Positions 8,513-15,923 are shown, counted from the stretch's first letter. The stretch: DNA of 64,000 bases from an uncultured Oscillospiraceae bacterium (GCA_934591745.1 CAKTPQ010000001.1:46750-110749); one strand, 5' to 3'. The notes: generated by a model from the sequence alone, not told the origin. A program made the numbers and translations.

Positions 8513-9616
8513 TCACCTCAGGGTGCAGTCCAGCCGGGCCTGCGTCTCCCGGTGGAACAGGAACACCTTGCGGGGCTTCAGGGCAAAGCACACCGTGTCC
8601 CGCGCCGTATCCACACGGCTCTCGGTGTTGATGATGGCCCGGATAGCGGCGTTCTCGCAGTCCGGATGGGTGCATACCACGCTGATGTCCCGGCCCATGA
8701 CCTCTACCCGATCCAGTCTGCAGGCGAGGGGGCCGTCATCGGCCAGCACGAAGCCCTCCGGACGGACGGCGGCGTATACCGGCTGGTCGCCGCAGCTCTC
8801 CGCCTCCAGCACCGCCGCATCGCCTATGTACAGCTTACCGCCCTGAATGCGCCCTGCAAAGACGTGGATGGGCGGTGTGCCCAGAAATTTAGCCACGAAC
8901 AGGTTCACAGGATTGTCGTAGACGTCCTGGGGCTTACCGATCTGCTGTACCACGCCGTCCTTCATCACCACGATCATGTCGGAGATGCTCATAGCCTCCT
9001 CCTGATCGTGGGTGACGAACACAGTGGTCACGCTGGTCTGCCGCTGGATGCGGCGGATCTCCTCGCGAGTCTGGAGCCGCAGCCGTGCGTCCAGATTGGA
9101 CAGCGGCTCGTCCAGCAGCAGTACCCGGGGCCGCTTCACCAGCGCACGGGCAATGGCCACGCGCTGCTGCTGTCCGCCGGACAGCTCGCTGGGCTTGCGG
9201 TCCATCAGCCCCTCCAGCTGCACCAGTCTGGCCGCGTCCAGCGCCCGCTCCTCCATCTCCGCTTTGGTGAGCTTGTCCGCGCCCCGCAGGTTTTCCAGCG
9301 GGAACGTGATGTTCTGCCGCACCGTCAGGTGGGGGTACAGGGCGTAGTTCTGGAACACCAGCCCCACACCCCGGTTCTCCGGCGGCAGATGGGTCACATC
9401 GTCCCCGCCGAAGAAGATCTGCCCTTCCGTAGGCGTCAGCAGGCCGCTGATGAGGTTCAGCGCCGTGCTCTTGCCGCAGCCGGAGGGGCCAAGCAGCCCG
9501 ATGAGCTGTCCGTCGGGGATCTCAAACGTGAAGTCATTGACGGCGATGACGTCGCCGCCCGCTTTTTTGTTGCGGTTGGGGAACTTCTTGGTCAGATGTT
9601 GCAGCGTGACCTTCAT
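8513..9616 (-). CDS. ABC transporter ATP-binding protein (UgpC/MsmX type)
   Basis: This 367-residue ATPase powers the importer. It has Walker A GPSGCGKST, the Q-loop in VFQNYALYPHLTV, signature LSGGQQQRVAIARAL, Walker B VLLLDEPLSNLD and the H-switch TVFVTHDQEEAMS. A C-terminal TOBE-like regulatory region of about 130 residues fits the CUT1 class. I start it at ATG 9616, with AAGGAG upstream. It is the first gene of the operon. Having its own ATPase is notable because many Firmicutes sugar importers share one MsmX. Confidence 0.92.
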   Translation of the reverse strand: MKVTLQHLTKKFPNRNKKAGGDVIAVNDFTFEIPDGQLIGLLGPSGCGKSTALNLISGLLTPTEGQIFFGGDDVTHLPPENRGVGLVFQNYALYPHLTVRQNITFPLENLRGADKLTKAEMEERALDAARLVQLEGLMDRKPSELSGGQQQRVAIARALVKRPRVLLLDEPLSNLDARLRLQTREEIRRIQRQTSVTTVFVTHDQEEAMSISDMIVVMKDGVVQQIGKPQDVYDNPVNLFVAKFLGTPPIHVFAGRIQGGKLYIGDAAVLEAESCGDQPVYAAVRPEGFVLADDGPLACRLDRVEVMGRDISVVCTHPDCENAAIRAIINTESRVDTARDTVCFALKPRKVFLFHRETQARLDCTLR

Positions 9617-9848
9617 GGCAGTGTCTCCTTGCCTGTATTTTGCGGCCCTCCTCCGCCGGGAGGAAAGGGCCGTCCGCGATATCCACGCTATTGTACCACA
9701 GTTCCCGACGTAAATCTCCTGTTTTTGCAAAACTTTCCGGAAAATTTTCCGCTGCCCCGTCAGGTGCCCGCCGCGCCGCCGGTACATAGAATGGGGTGAG
9801 CCGTTTCCGGCTCACCCCGATATGACCACTTCAAAGGAGGAATATCTC
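9617..9848. promoter_or_regulatory. Divergent region between the ABC importer and the cotJ operon
   Basis: On the minus strand TACAAT (complement of 9690-9695) is a likely -10 for the importer operon. CGGAAAATTTTCCG (9738-9751) is a perfect 14-bp palindrome upstream of it and a candidate operator. On the plus strand CATAGAAT (9785-9792) resembles the -10 of mother-cell sigma-E/sigma-K promoters, as expected for cotJ. I do not see a clear matching -35. GGGGTGAGCC (9793-9802) pairs with 9809-9818 in a hairpin just before the cotJ ribosome site. Confidence 0.45.
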
Positions 9849-10355
9849 TTGTATACGGAGAGAACGACTGCCGCCGCCGCAGCGGCGCGGGACAGCGCGG
9901 CCCGCGATATGACAGCCCGCAGCGACGCGGCCTGCCGCGAGATGGACGGTCTGCTGCCCGGCACCTGCGGCAATATGGCGTTTCCCTATATCGCCATGCA
10001 GCGCGAGAACGCCCAGCGCTACGAGAACCGGGAGGCGCTGCTGCAGGGCACGCTGTTCCCGGGGCTGGATCTGCCGTTCCGCAAGGAACTGCGTTCCCGC
10101 TTTCCCAAGGTGAACGAGGCTCTGCTGGAGCTGATGGCGCTGGACTTCGCCATCGACGAGCTGGGGCTGTATCTGACCACCCACCCCAACGACCAGCAGG
10201 CGCTAGAGCTGTACTGGAGCTACATCCGGCTGGGCCGGGAGGGGCGCGCCAAATATGAGGAGGCCAACGGCCCGCTGCTGCAGACGGACATCACCGAGGG
10301 CAGCTTCCGCTGGCTGGATGATCCGTGGCCCTGGGACAAAGGAGGGAACGACTGA
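9849..10355 (+). CDS. Spore coat proteins CotJA and CotJB fused in one polypeptide
   Basis: The N-terminal part contains FPYIAMQRENAQRYENREAL with GTLFPGLDLPF, which is CotJA-like. It runs straight into the CotJB domain, FPKVNEALLELMALDFAIDE, LGLYLTTHPNDQQALELYW and the C-terminal WLDDPWPW. CotJA and CotJB are small inner spore-coat proteins made in the mother cell and normally encoded separately. I choose TTG 9849 because AAAGGAGG lies 9 bases upstream; the upstream ATG 9822 has no ribosome site. The stop overlaps the cotJC start (TGATG), so cotJA-B-C is one operon. The 168-residue length is close to the sum of the two usual proteins. Confidence 0.85.
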   Translation: MYTERTTAAAAAARDSAARDMTARSDAACREMDGLLPGTCGNMAFPYIAMQRENAQRYENREALLQGTLFPGLDLPFRKELRSRFPKVNEALLELMALDFAIDELGLYLTTHPNDQQALELYWSYIRLGREGRAKYEEANGPLLQTDITEGSFRWLDDPWPWDKGGND

Positions 10356-10471
10356 TGTTTGTCTATGAGAAGAAGCTGCAATACCCGGTGAAGATTAAAA
10401 ACACAAATCCCCGGCTGGCGTCGCTGATCATCAGTCAGTATGGCGGCCCTTACTCCGTTAAGCTACGATAG
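10355..10471 (+). pseudogene. cotJC: cotJC 5' fragment (first 32 codons), interrupted by the prophage
   Basis: The frame begins MFVYEKKLQYPVKI and continues to SQYGGP, the conserved N-terminus of CotJC, the manganese-catalase-like spore-coat protein. After GGP the sequence is phage DNA, adding YSVKLR and a TAG. The missing part of the gene, beginning at the same GGP codons, is at 47397-47906. Joining the two at the shared GGCGGCCC gives an uninterrupted 198-codon frame. The fragment alone lacks all metal ligands and cannot be active. It may be a reversible interruption rather than a dead gene. Confidence 0.93.
10437..10465. other. Left prophage attachment site (attL)
   Basis: GGCGGCCC (10442-10449) is shared with the right junction at 47397-47404, and AGTA precedes it at both ends one base away. 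The phage-side half-site 10448-10465 is the reverse complement, with 16 of 18 matches, of the phage-side half-site 47381-47398. The symmetry centre is the non-palindromic GG at 10445-10446, as expected for a large serine recombinase. Confidence 0.88.
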
Positions 10472-10487
10472 AGGGTAAAAAAATAGG

Positions 10488-11945
10488 TCAGTCAAGCAGG
10501 AGGCGGTAGTGGATGGTCAGCTGGTTTTGCGCCTTGTTCCAGTCGATGTGTTCGATGATGGAGCGGGCAGCGGCGCAGCGCTGCTCCAGAGTGGCGTTTT
10601 CGTTGGTGATGGTGGCCAGTGCCTGCCGAATGGCGCTGCGCATGAGCTTCGGATCACCGCGCCGGCGGTTCTCCTTCTCAGCGTCACGGATGGCATCGTC
10701 GATGCGCTGGAGCTGGGCCTGTGCCTCCTCTTTGGCCTGGCGATATTCCTCCATGGTATCAATACCGGAAAGAAAAGCTTCCCGCAGGCGCTCCAGACGG
10801 CGCTCGGTAGAAACGCGCTGGGTGCGGAGCGTAGCCATAACGTCGCCGGCTTTTTCCGTGACGCGCAGGATCTCATAGTGAAGATCATCGGCAGTGCTGG
10901 CGTCGGCCTGCAGGCGGCGGAGGATGGCATCCTTCAGAATGTCGCCATTGATATGCTGAGACGTGGTGCAGCGGCCCCGCACATAGTTGTTGCATTTCCA
11001 CCAGTTAGGCTTGGCAAAAACCATGGTGCCGCCGCAGGAGGCACAGCGGACAAGGCCGCTGATCCAGTCCTTGTTGCTGCCGAGGGGGCGGCCGTGGTAG
11101 GGCATGGCGGCCTTGGCCTGAGCGATGCGCTGCTGGGTCTGGTTGAACAGTTCCTCGCTGACCAACGGCTCGTGCTTGCCGTCCACAAGAATGATATTGG
11201 GATCATCGAAGTTCCGGCGGGAGCGGCCGGTGGGGTTCCAGCGCAGTTTGCCGATGTACACGGGATTGCGAAGGATGTACTCTACGGTGCGGTTTTCAAA
11301 GGGGCTGCCGCGATGGGTGCGGACGCCGGCGGCGTTGAGCCAGCGGGCCAGCGTATAACAGCCCTCGCCCTCGTTGTACCGGCGGAACATCTCGCGGACA
11401 TACATGGCCTCCTCCGGCGATGGCGTGAGCACATTGTCCACTACAGTATAGCCGAAAGCGGGATTGGACTGGAGCTCGCCGCGTCGGTGCTTCTCCTCCA
11501 TGCCGCGCTTGACGTCCTCGGCAAGGTTGATGGAGTAATACTCGTCCATGGCCTCGATCATGGATTCCATGATGACGCCCATTTTGCCCTCGTCAATAGG
11601 CTCCTTGATGGAGATGACGTCGATCTTCAGCTGTTTGCGGAGGATGCTCTTGTAGTACACGGCGTCGTCACGGTTGCGGGCGAAGCGGGAGAACTTCCAG
11701 AGCAGGATGGCGTCAAAGGGCTTGGGCTTTGTTTTGGCGGTGGCGATGAGCCGGCGGAACTCGTCACGGCCCGTGACCTTACGGCCGGTCTTGGCCTCGT
11801 CCACAAAGACGAACTCATCCGGTACCAGGTAGTCGTTGGCGGCGGCCCACTTGCGTATCTCCACCAGCTGGGAGGCGGGGGAGAGTTCCACCTGATCGTC
11901 AGTGGAGACGCGGATGTAAGCCGCAGCGATTTTGAAATCAGTCAT
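10488..11945 (-). CDS. Large serine recombinase (prophage integrase)
   Basis: This 485-residue site-specific recombinase should integrate and, with a directionality factor, excise the prophage. The resolvase domain starts AAAYIRVSTDDQ, with catalytic Ser14, followed by LLWKFSRFARNRDDAVYYKS. A recombinase domain (YILRNPVYIGKLRWNP) is next, then a zinc ribbon (CASCGG ... CNNYVRGRC) and a C-terminal coiled coil around EYRQAKEEAQAQLQ. I use ATG 11945, spaced properly from AGGAGG; the GTG at 11957 overlaps that ribosome site. The stop is 43 bases from the attL crossover, on the side next to the cotJC 5' fragment. No excisionase is recognisable by sequence. Confidence 0.95.
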   Translation of the reverse strand: MTDFKIAAAYIRVSTDDQVELSPASQLVEIRKWAAANDYLVPDEFVFVDEAKTGRKVTGRDEFRRLIATAKTKPKPFDAILLWKFSRFARNRDDAVYYKSILRKQLKIDVISIKEPIDEGKMGVIMESMIEAMDEYYSINLAEDVKRGMEEKHRRGELQSNPAFGYTVVDNVLTPSPEEAMYVREMFRRYNEGEGCYTLARWLNAAGVRTHRGSPFENRTVEYILRNPVYIGKLRWNPTGRSRRNFDDPNIILVDGKHEPLVSEELFNQTQQRIAQAKAAMPYHGRPLGSNKDWISGLVRCASCGGTMVFAKPNWWKCNNYVRGRCTTSQHINGDILKDAILRRLQADASTADDLHYEILRVTEKAGDVMATLRTQRVSTERRLERLREAFLSGIDTMEEYRQAKEEAQAQLQRIDDAIRDAEKENRRRGDPKLMRSAIRQALATITNENATLEQRCAAARSIIEHIDWNKAQNQLTIHYRLLLD

Positions 11946-12032
11946 GGGGAGTTTCACCTCCTGACAATTACCAGAACTTACTTGAAGACTTTCGAGCGTT
12001 TCGCCTCTACAATTTTTGCGGAGGTGTTACGC

Positions 12033-12617
12033 ATGAACTACAAAGAGTATCAATATTCCCGCAATGCGGCATGGCAGTTGCTTATCGACTGCTGCGTGAC
12101 AGAGTTGCCAGTCAAGGTTTCCGATATCTGCCGGATGATCGGCGTGCCAGTGCGGGTGGGACCGTCGCCGTCCGGCGGCGACGGGTGCTGCCTGATGGTA
12201 GGTGGTAGACCGGTGATTCTGGTTTCAGAGGGGGCCATACCAACCCGCCAGAGGTTCACAGCTGCCCATGAATTAGGTCATCTGATATTGGGTCATGTGG
12301 GGCACAGCGGACTTATAAACCGTGAACCGTCGCCGCAGGATAATCCCATCGAACAGGCGGCCAATGTGTTTGCGTCGCGCCTGCTGGCGCCCGCCTGTGT
12401 CCTGTGGGGGTGCGGCGTGGAATCGGCGCAGGAGATCGCGGCCCTGTGCGACATCAGTGAGCAAGCTGCCACCTTGCGATGGCAGCGGATGCGGGAATTG
12501 TACCGACGGGGCAAGTTTTTGAATCATCCGTTGGAACGGAAGGTGTACGCACAGTTCAGAGAATATATAGAGACACATCGGATCAGAGATCCATTTTCTC
12601 TGGCAGACAATCAATAA
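12033..12617 (+). CDS. ImmA/IrrE-family metallopeptidase
   Basis: This 194-residue protein has the zinc peptidase motif HELGH (His79, Glu80, His83) in RQRFTAAHELGHLILGH, followed by IEQAANVFASRLLAP, a combination diagnostic of ImmA/IrrE. Such peptidases cleave phage or stress repressors; ImmA of ICEBs1 cuts ImmR to allow excision. The start at 12033 follows GCGGAGG. It converges on the repressor gene, overlapping its 3' end by 35 bases, and is divergent from the recombinase across 87 bases. The most likely target is the adjacent repressor (inference). Confidence 0.9.
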   Translation: MNYKEYQYSRNAAWQLLIDCCVTELPVKVSDICRMIGVPVRVGPSPSGGDGCCLMVGGRPVILVSEGAIPTRQRFTAAHELGHLILGHVGHSGLINREPSPQDNPIEQAANVFASRLLAPACVLWGCGVESAQEIAALCDISEQAATLRWQRMRELYRRGKFLNHPLERKVYAQFREYIETHRIRDPFSLADNQ

Positions 12618-12966
12618 ATCTCTGCAGAGCGGCGAGGTCTTCGTCGCTCAGCTTTTTTTCGACAAAGCTGCCATTGCGGCCGCGGGCAATGACCACATTG
12701 GCCGCAGGAGCAGGAGGAGGCGTCGTATTGGAGATGCCCTGGGGAGTAGGGTCATCGGTGATGCCAAGGAGCCAATCAGGGCTTACGCGAAGCGCTTGGG
12801 ATATAGAATACAAGACAGGGAGCTTCGGACGACTGATGCTGCCAGCCTCATACCGCTGAATTGTAGAGCGGGCAACTTTAACGTATAAAGCGATATCCTC
12901 GAGCGTCAAACCGAGTTCCTCTCGCCGCTGCTTGATGCGAAAACCAATTTCTTTTTGGTTGAGCAT
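12583..12966 (-). CDS. XRE-family phage repressor (CI/ImmR type)
   Basis: This 127-residue protein has an N-terminal helix-turn-helix, RIKQRREELGLTLEDIALYV with VARSTIQRYEAGSI, followed by LRVSPDWLLGI. A Pro/Ala-rich linker leads to a short C-terminal acidic helix. It should repress the lytic promoter at 13066-13094 by binding the TTGCAC operators between the two divergent genes. ATG 12966 has GAGG upstream. Its 3' end overlaps the convergent ImmA-like gene, so antisense transcription could also affect both. Confidence 0.88.
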   Translation of the reverse strand: MLNQKEIGFRIKQRREELGLTLEDIALYVKVARSTIQRYEAGSISRPKLPVLYSISQALRVSPDWLLGITDDPTPQGISNTTPPPAPAANVVIARGRNGSFVEKKLSDEDLAALQRFIDCLPEKMDL

Positions 12967-12996
12967 AATAGTACCTCGCAGATGTTCTTAATTACT

Positions 12997-13117
12997 GTGT
13001 GCAATAGATTATCACAAAAACTTGCACTATGCAATAGAAAAGTAAAAAATAATTGCACAGCGCTATTGACAAAGACGGAGGCGTGGTGTATGGTATATAT
13101 AAAATTGCACAGTGCAA
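12997..13117. promoter_or_regulatory. Lytic promoter and repressor operator array
   Basis: The plus strand has TTGACA (13066-13071), 17 bases, then TATGGT (13089-13094). Around it are related sites. TTGCACTATGCAA is at 13022-13034 and the perfect palindrome TTGCACAGTGCAA at 13105-13117. A degenerate copy starts TTGCAC at 13053, and a TGTGCAAT half-site lies near 12997-13005. One site overlaps the region just after the -10 and another is just upstream of the -35, so binding would block transcription of the HTH gene at 13135 and could autoregulate the repressor. Confidence 0.8.
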
Positions 13118-13134
13118 CAGCGAGAGGAGGTGCG

Positions 13135-13353
13135 ATGATGGTGAATACACAGGCGTTGCTGGAACGAATGAAGGCCCTTGGCATTACGCAGAAGACAATT
13201 GCAAACTTGTGGGGCTGTGCTCAATGCACGGTTTCACTGAAACTTGGGAACAAAAGACCGCTTATGCTGTCTGAGGCGCTGTCGCTTCAGGCCATGCTGC
13301 AAATCAGTGATGCGGAGTTTTGCTCCTATTTTTTGTCCCCAGTAGTTGCGTAG
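13135..13353 (+). CDS. Small HTH protein, Cro-like
   Basis: This 72-residue protein contains LLERMKALGITQKTIANLWG followed by QCTVSLKLGNKRPL, an XRE-type helix-turn-helix, and an LSLQAMLQI segment. It is the first gene after the lytic promoter and divergent from the repressor, the position of Cro. It starts at ATG 13135 (ATGATG pair) after GAGAGGAGG. A role in the lysis-lysogeny switch is likely. A recombination directionality factor role cannot be excluded, because such factors are small and poorly conserved. Confidence 0.75.
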   Translation: MMVNTQALLERMKALGITQKTIANLWGCAQCTVSLKLGNKRPLMLSEALSLQAMLQISDAEFCSYFLSPVVA

Positions 13354-13364
13354 CGCAACTACTG
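13340..13364 (+). terminator. Hairpin at the end of the Cro-like gene
   Basis: CAGTAGTTGCG (13340-13350) pairs perfectly with 13354-13364 over a three-base loop that is the TAG stop codon. No T-run follows. It may attenuate or stabilise the early mRNA. Its core, TTGCG-TAG-CGCAA, also resembles the repressor operators. Confidence 0.45.
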
Positions 13365-13408
13365 AAAGAGGGCATGAAAAAACAGCCGAGGAGAGGAGGG
13401 AATTGGAC

Positions 13409-13588
13409 GTGAAAAACGCAAAAGAAAAATGCGCTGTCGAACCAAGAGGGTTGGACAGCGCAAGAGTGGTGACGGTGATCGAGACCAAAGAGGAGGTCGG
13501 GCACGGTACACCGGAGGAGCCGTTCCGTATCGTAGCCAAGTATTGGGGATTGACTGGTGAATTGCTGGGAGAAAGAGTCATTCAGTGA
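13409..13588 (+). CDS. Small prophage protein of unknown function, 59 residues
   Basis: I start this at GTG 13409, which follows GAGAGGAGGG; the frame is open further upstream but has no ribosome site there. The product is charged and has the segment EEPFRIVAKYWGLTGELLGE. It lies downstream of the Cro-like gene and may be cotranscribed. I do not recognise the family. Confidence 0.5.
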   Translation: MKNAKEKCAVEPRGLDSARVVTVIETKEEVGHGTPEEPFRIVAKYWGLTGELLGERVIQ

Positions 13589-14262
13589 GCTGGGGCTATG
13601 GAGGCGGCATCCTCAACAGTAAGTTCCATTCCGATATAGTGCACAAGGGCGTGGATGAAGGTTTTCATATCTGATATATCGCGGCCTTCCAGCTTACGGG
13701 TGTAATGCGTTTCGTCGTTGCCAATCCAAACAGCGCGGCTGGCAAGGATGTTGATAGAGGATTGTGCAATGAGATCGGAGATACATCTGCCCAGTGGAAG
13801 CCGCTCAATCTCGTCGTCCTTTCCCGGGTGCTTGTGCTTGCAGTAGTCTTTGACCAAAAACTCCAGAGCTTTCCGGTAGCCGATGCCGGCTACTTCATCA
13901 AGGCCACGATTTTCTGCTTCAAGTGCTTGATTGTAGATTGTTGCAAACTGGGGCGACAAGGCCAGAATGTCGTCCTCAAACACCTGTGGGGAGAAGAGAG
14001 ATGGTCCACAGTAGTCAAGGTGGGGAGACATAACGGCACCAAGCGGATTGTTGTCTATAAAATGGGCGACAAAGGGACGGAAACAATGCGGACATATGTA
14101 AAGAATGGCAAGGTGCCGAGAGCCGGAGTTGTCCGTATACCATTCATCTTCTATATGGCTGGGCGTAATCGCATAGTGGCAAAGCGGACAGTTGTCCGGT
14201 TCGTCGTAGAGAACCGAATAATGAAGTTTATCCTCAAAGCAAGATTGGATTTGGCGCTTCAC
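13582..14262 (-). CDS. DUF4145 domain protein
   Basis: This protein of about 226 residues has an N-terminal zinc-binding region (CPLCHYAI, then YICPHCFRPF). A helical DUF4145 core follows: IYNQALEAENRGLDEVAGIGYRKALEFLVKDY, PLGRCISDLI and AVWIGNDETHYTRK. DUF4145 proteins occur in mobile elements and alongside restriction or other defence genes; their biochemical role is unclear. AAAGGTGG lies at a workable distance from GTG 14262, with TTG 14265 and GTG 14274 as alternatives. It is on the lysogenic strand behind a 75-residue ORF that shares its promoter at 14564-14592, so it may be expressed in the lysogen. Confidence 0.75.
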   Translation of the reverse strand: MKRQIQSCFEDKLHYSVLYDEPDNCPLCHYAITPSHIEDEWYTDNSGSRHLAILYICPHCFRPFVAHFIDNNPLGAVMSPHLDYCGPSLFSPQVFEDDILALSPQFATIYNQALEAENRGLDEVAGIGYRKALEFLVKDYCKHKHPGKDDEIERLPLGRCISDLIAQSSINILASRAVWIGNDETHYTRKLEGRDISDMKTFIHALVHYIGMELTVEDAASIAPAH

Positions 14263-14312
14263 CAAATATCCCACCTTTCATCACAAATGTATGTTACGAG
14301 AGCATCGAGGTG

Positions 14313-14540
14313 TCAATGAGCCAGACGTTCCGGCTGGTCGGAATGGGGTGAGCCGTTCACAAAGTGCATCTCCGGGTAGATGTGGGAAAGGCGGCCCGTC
14401 AGGTGGTCGATCTTCCGGAGAAGAAAGCGGTCCCTTTTGAGCAGTCTGCTCTTGCGCTCGATCTGGTGGCGCAGACAGTCGATCAGAAAATAAGCCTCAA
14501 GAGCATCGTGCGACGTGAAGTGACGCGGCGAGTCAGACAT
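14313..14540 (-). CDS. Small helical prophage protein, 75 residues
   Basis: ATG 14540 follows GAAGGGGGTG and lies directly downstream of a good minus-strand promoter. The product contains a basic helical stretch, CLRHQIERKSRLLKRDRFLL, and is probably cytoplasmic. It is upstream of and codirectional with the DUF4145 gene, so the pair may act together. No family is recognised. Confidence 0.55.
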   Translation of the reverse strand: MSDSPRHFTSHDALEAYFLIDCLRHQIERKSRLLKRDRFLLRKIDHLTGRLSHIYPEMHFVNGSPHSDQPERLAH

Positions 14541-14563
14541 GATTTCACCCCCTTCCGAGGGGT

Positions 14564-14592
14564 ATGGTAGCACATTGGCGAAAAATTAGCAA
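14564..14592 (-). promoter_or_regulatory. Minus-strand promoter for the 75-residue ORF and DUF4145 gene
   Basis: On the minus strand TTGCTA (complement of 14587-14592) and TACCAT (complement of 14564-14569) are 17 bases apart. The ribosome site of the 75-residue ORF follows within 20 bases. It is outside the repressor operator array, so it is probably active in the lysogen. Confidence 0.6.
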
Positions 14593-14655
14593 GAGCCATA
14601 GGACAGCCCCGGCGGGGCATAAAAATCAATTATCGAAGGAAAGGAGCGTGACGGC

Positions 14656-14862
14656 ATGGCGAAAAGAGAGCGGCCGCCTATCACCGTGAAGGCCTACGTC
14701 AAGGTGAACGGCGTGGAGACGGACGTGGACACGCTGAACGCGGAGCAGCGCCGGCAGCTGGGGACGGCTATCAAGGTGACGATGCTCAACGAGCTTTTCG
14801 CCGGGAAGGTCCGCTTCTATCCGGCAAGCGAGGACAACACACAAAGGAGGACGGGGTCATGA
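14656..14862 (+). CDS. Small early prophage protein, 68 residues
   Basis: This starts at ATG 14656 after GGAAAGGAG. The sequence MAKRERPPITVKAYVKVNGV is followed by LNAEQRRQLGTAIKVTMLNELF, a small alpha/beta protein common in gut phages of Clostridia. Its stop overlaps the next gene (ATGA). It opens a tightly packed plus-strand early operon. Function unknown. Confidence 0.65.
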   Translation: MAKRERPPITVKAYVKVNGVETDVDTLNAEQRRQLGTAIKVTMLNELFAGKVRFYPASEDNTQRRTGS

Positions 14863-14963
14863 TGGTATTCGGGTGGATCTGCACCTACATAGGAGCGGCC
14901 ACGCTGGCCTGCGGCGTGATCCGTCTGGTGGACAAGCTGGGCGGTGGTCACCATGGGCGATAG
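14859..14963 (+). CDS. Small membrane peptide, 34 residues
   Basis: ATG 14859 overlaps the preceding stop, and ACAAAGGAGG lies upstream. The peptide begins MMVFGWICTYIGAATLACGV, a single hydrophobic helix, then a short tail with GGGHHGR. It overlaps the next ORF by 11 bases. Function unknown. Confidence 0.55.
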   Translation: MMVFGWICTYIGAATLACGVIRLVDKLGGGHHGR

Positions 14964-15201
14964 GCACGGCGTGCCGCAGCCGCCCTGCCGGGACTGCGCT
15001 GACCGGCGGGTGGGGTGCCACGGGACCGATGAAAGCGGCGCATGGCGCTGCGACGCCTACGGCGCGTATCAGGCGGAGATGGACAAGCTCCGGTCCGCCA
15101 AGCGGGAGACCAAGGACGCGGCGGACGTGATGCGCTGGTACGCCAGAGCGCGGACGGCGCGGCTGATGCAGCGGCGGAATCTGGATTCAAAAAGGAGGTG
15201 A
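14953..15201 (+). CDS. Cys-rich early prophage protein, 82 residues
   Basis: The N-terminal part has a putative metal site, CRDCADRRVGCHG followed by a fourth Cys in WRCDAY. The C-terminal half is a charged helix (EMDKLRSAKRETKDAADVMR). The start ATG 14953 lies inside the end of the previous ORF, and GGCGGTGG is the only ribosome-like sequence. This type of small protein is frequent in the early region of Clostridia phages; no function is known to me. Confidence 0.6.
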   Translation: MGDRHGVPQPPCRDCADRRVGCHGTDESGAWRCDAYGAYQAEMDKLRSAKRETKDAADVMRWYARARTARLMQRRNLDSKRR

Positions 15202-15206
15202 CCGCC

Positions 15207-15524
15207 ATGGCGGCGGCAAAGAAGGAATGGCTGTGGTTCGTGGCCTGCGAGGGCCATGTGACGGCCCCGGTGATCGCGGAGAGCTGGGAGCAGGCCACCG
15301 TGGAGGCGGCCCGGTTCTGGGGCGTCCGGTGGGGCGCCGTGGCGGCTATGTGCGAGCTGCAGGAGAAGCGGCCGGTGGTAAAGAACGTGTGCCACAAATG
15401 CGGCACATGGTTCCACGGCCCGGGCGTGGTGTGCGACCACTGCCGCAGCGAGGCCGAGATCGAGGAGCGCCGTATGCAGGCGGCAAAGCGGAACTACTTC
15501 CGGCGGCTGAACGCCGGGGTGTGA
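15207..15524 (+). CDS. Zinc-ribbon early prophage protein, 105 residues
   Basis: ATG 15207 follows an ideal AAGGAGG. The first half (KEWLWFVACEGHVTAPVIAE, ATVEAARFWG) looks like a small alpha/beta domain. The second half has a zinc ribbon, CHKCGTWFHGPGVVCDHC, then a basic helix ending RRLNAGV. The four Cys suggest structural zinc and perhaps nucleic-acid contact. Function unknown. Confidence 0.65.
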   Translation: MAAAKKEWLWFVACEGHVTAPVIAESWEQATVEAARFWGVRWGAVAAMCELQEKRPVVKNVCHKCGTWFHGPGVVCDHCRSEAEIEERRMQAAKRNYFRRLNAGV

Positions 15525-15546
15525 TGAATGAAGGAGGAATGTGCGA

Positions 15547-15918
15547 ATGAGTATGTATATCGAACAGGCCCTTGAGAAGCTGCAGAAGGCAAAATGCCCT
15601 GCTGGACGCTGCGAGGGCGTTGTTTTCAAACCGGTGGTACGGGCGCTGGAGGACTTCTGCCGGCAGGACGAGGAGTTTGCCCGGGCGGTGATACAGGGCG
15701 GCAGCGTGGAGGACTGCATCAAGGCCACCGTCAAAGGGGCCAGAAACAGCCTGAGCGACCTTGATGCCTATAAGCGGGCGGCGGCGTTTTTCTTCCCCGG
15801 CTGCGTGGTGACCATGAAGCTGACCATTGCCATGAGTGAGCATGATGTGGCAGCGCCGGAAGCGCCTGCGCCGCAGGAGCACAAAGCGGTGGTGCTGGAT
15901 CTGACGGACTTTTGGTGA
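15547..15918 (+). CDS. PcfK-like protein
   Basis: This 123-residue protein matches PcfK-like proteins by its core: ALEDFCRQDEEFARAVIQGG, VEDCIKATVKGARNSLSDLD and AAAFFFPGCVVTMKLTI. PcfK was named from the enterococcal conjugative plasmid pCF10, where its role is undefined. The start ATG 15547 follows AAGGAGG by nine bases. The PcfJ-like gene is next, and the two occur as a pair in plasmids and prophages, suggesting a joint function. Confidence 0.75.
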   Translation: MSMYIEQALEKLQKAKCPAGRCEGVVFKPVVRALEDFCRQDEEFARAVIQGGSVEDCIKATVKGARNSLSDLDAYKRAAAFFFPGCVVTMKLTIAMSEHDVAAPEAPAPQEHKAVVLDLTDFW

Positions 15919-15923
15919 GCGCC

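Noticed and set aside
10355..10471. A tRNA gene as the prophage attachment site
   Set aside because: No tRNA-like sequence is at either junction; the target is the cotJC coding sequence.
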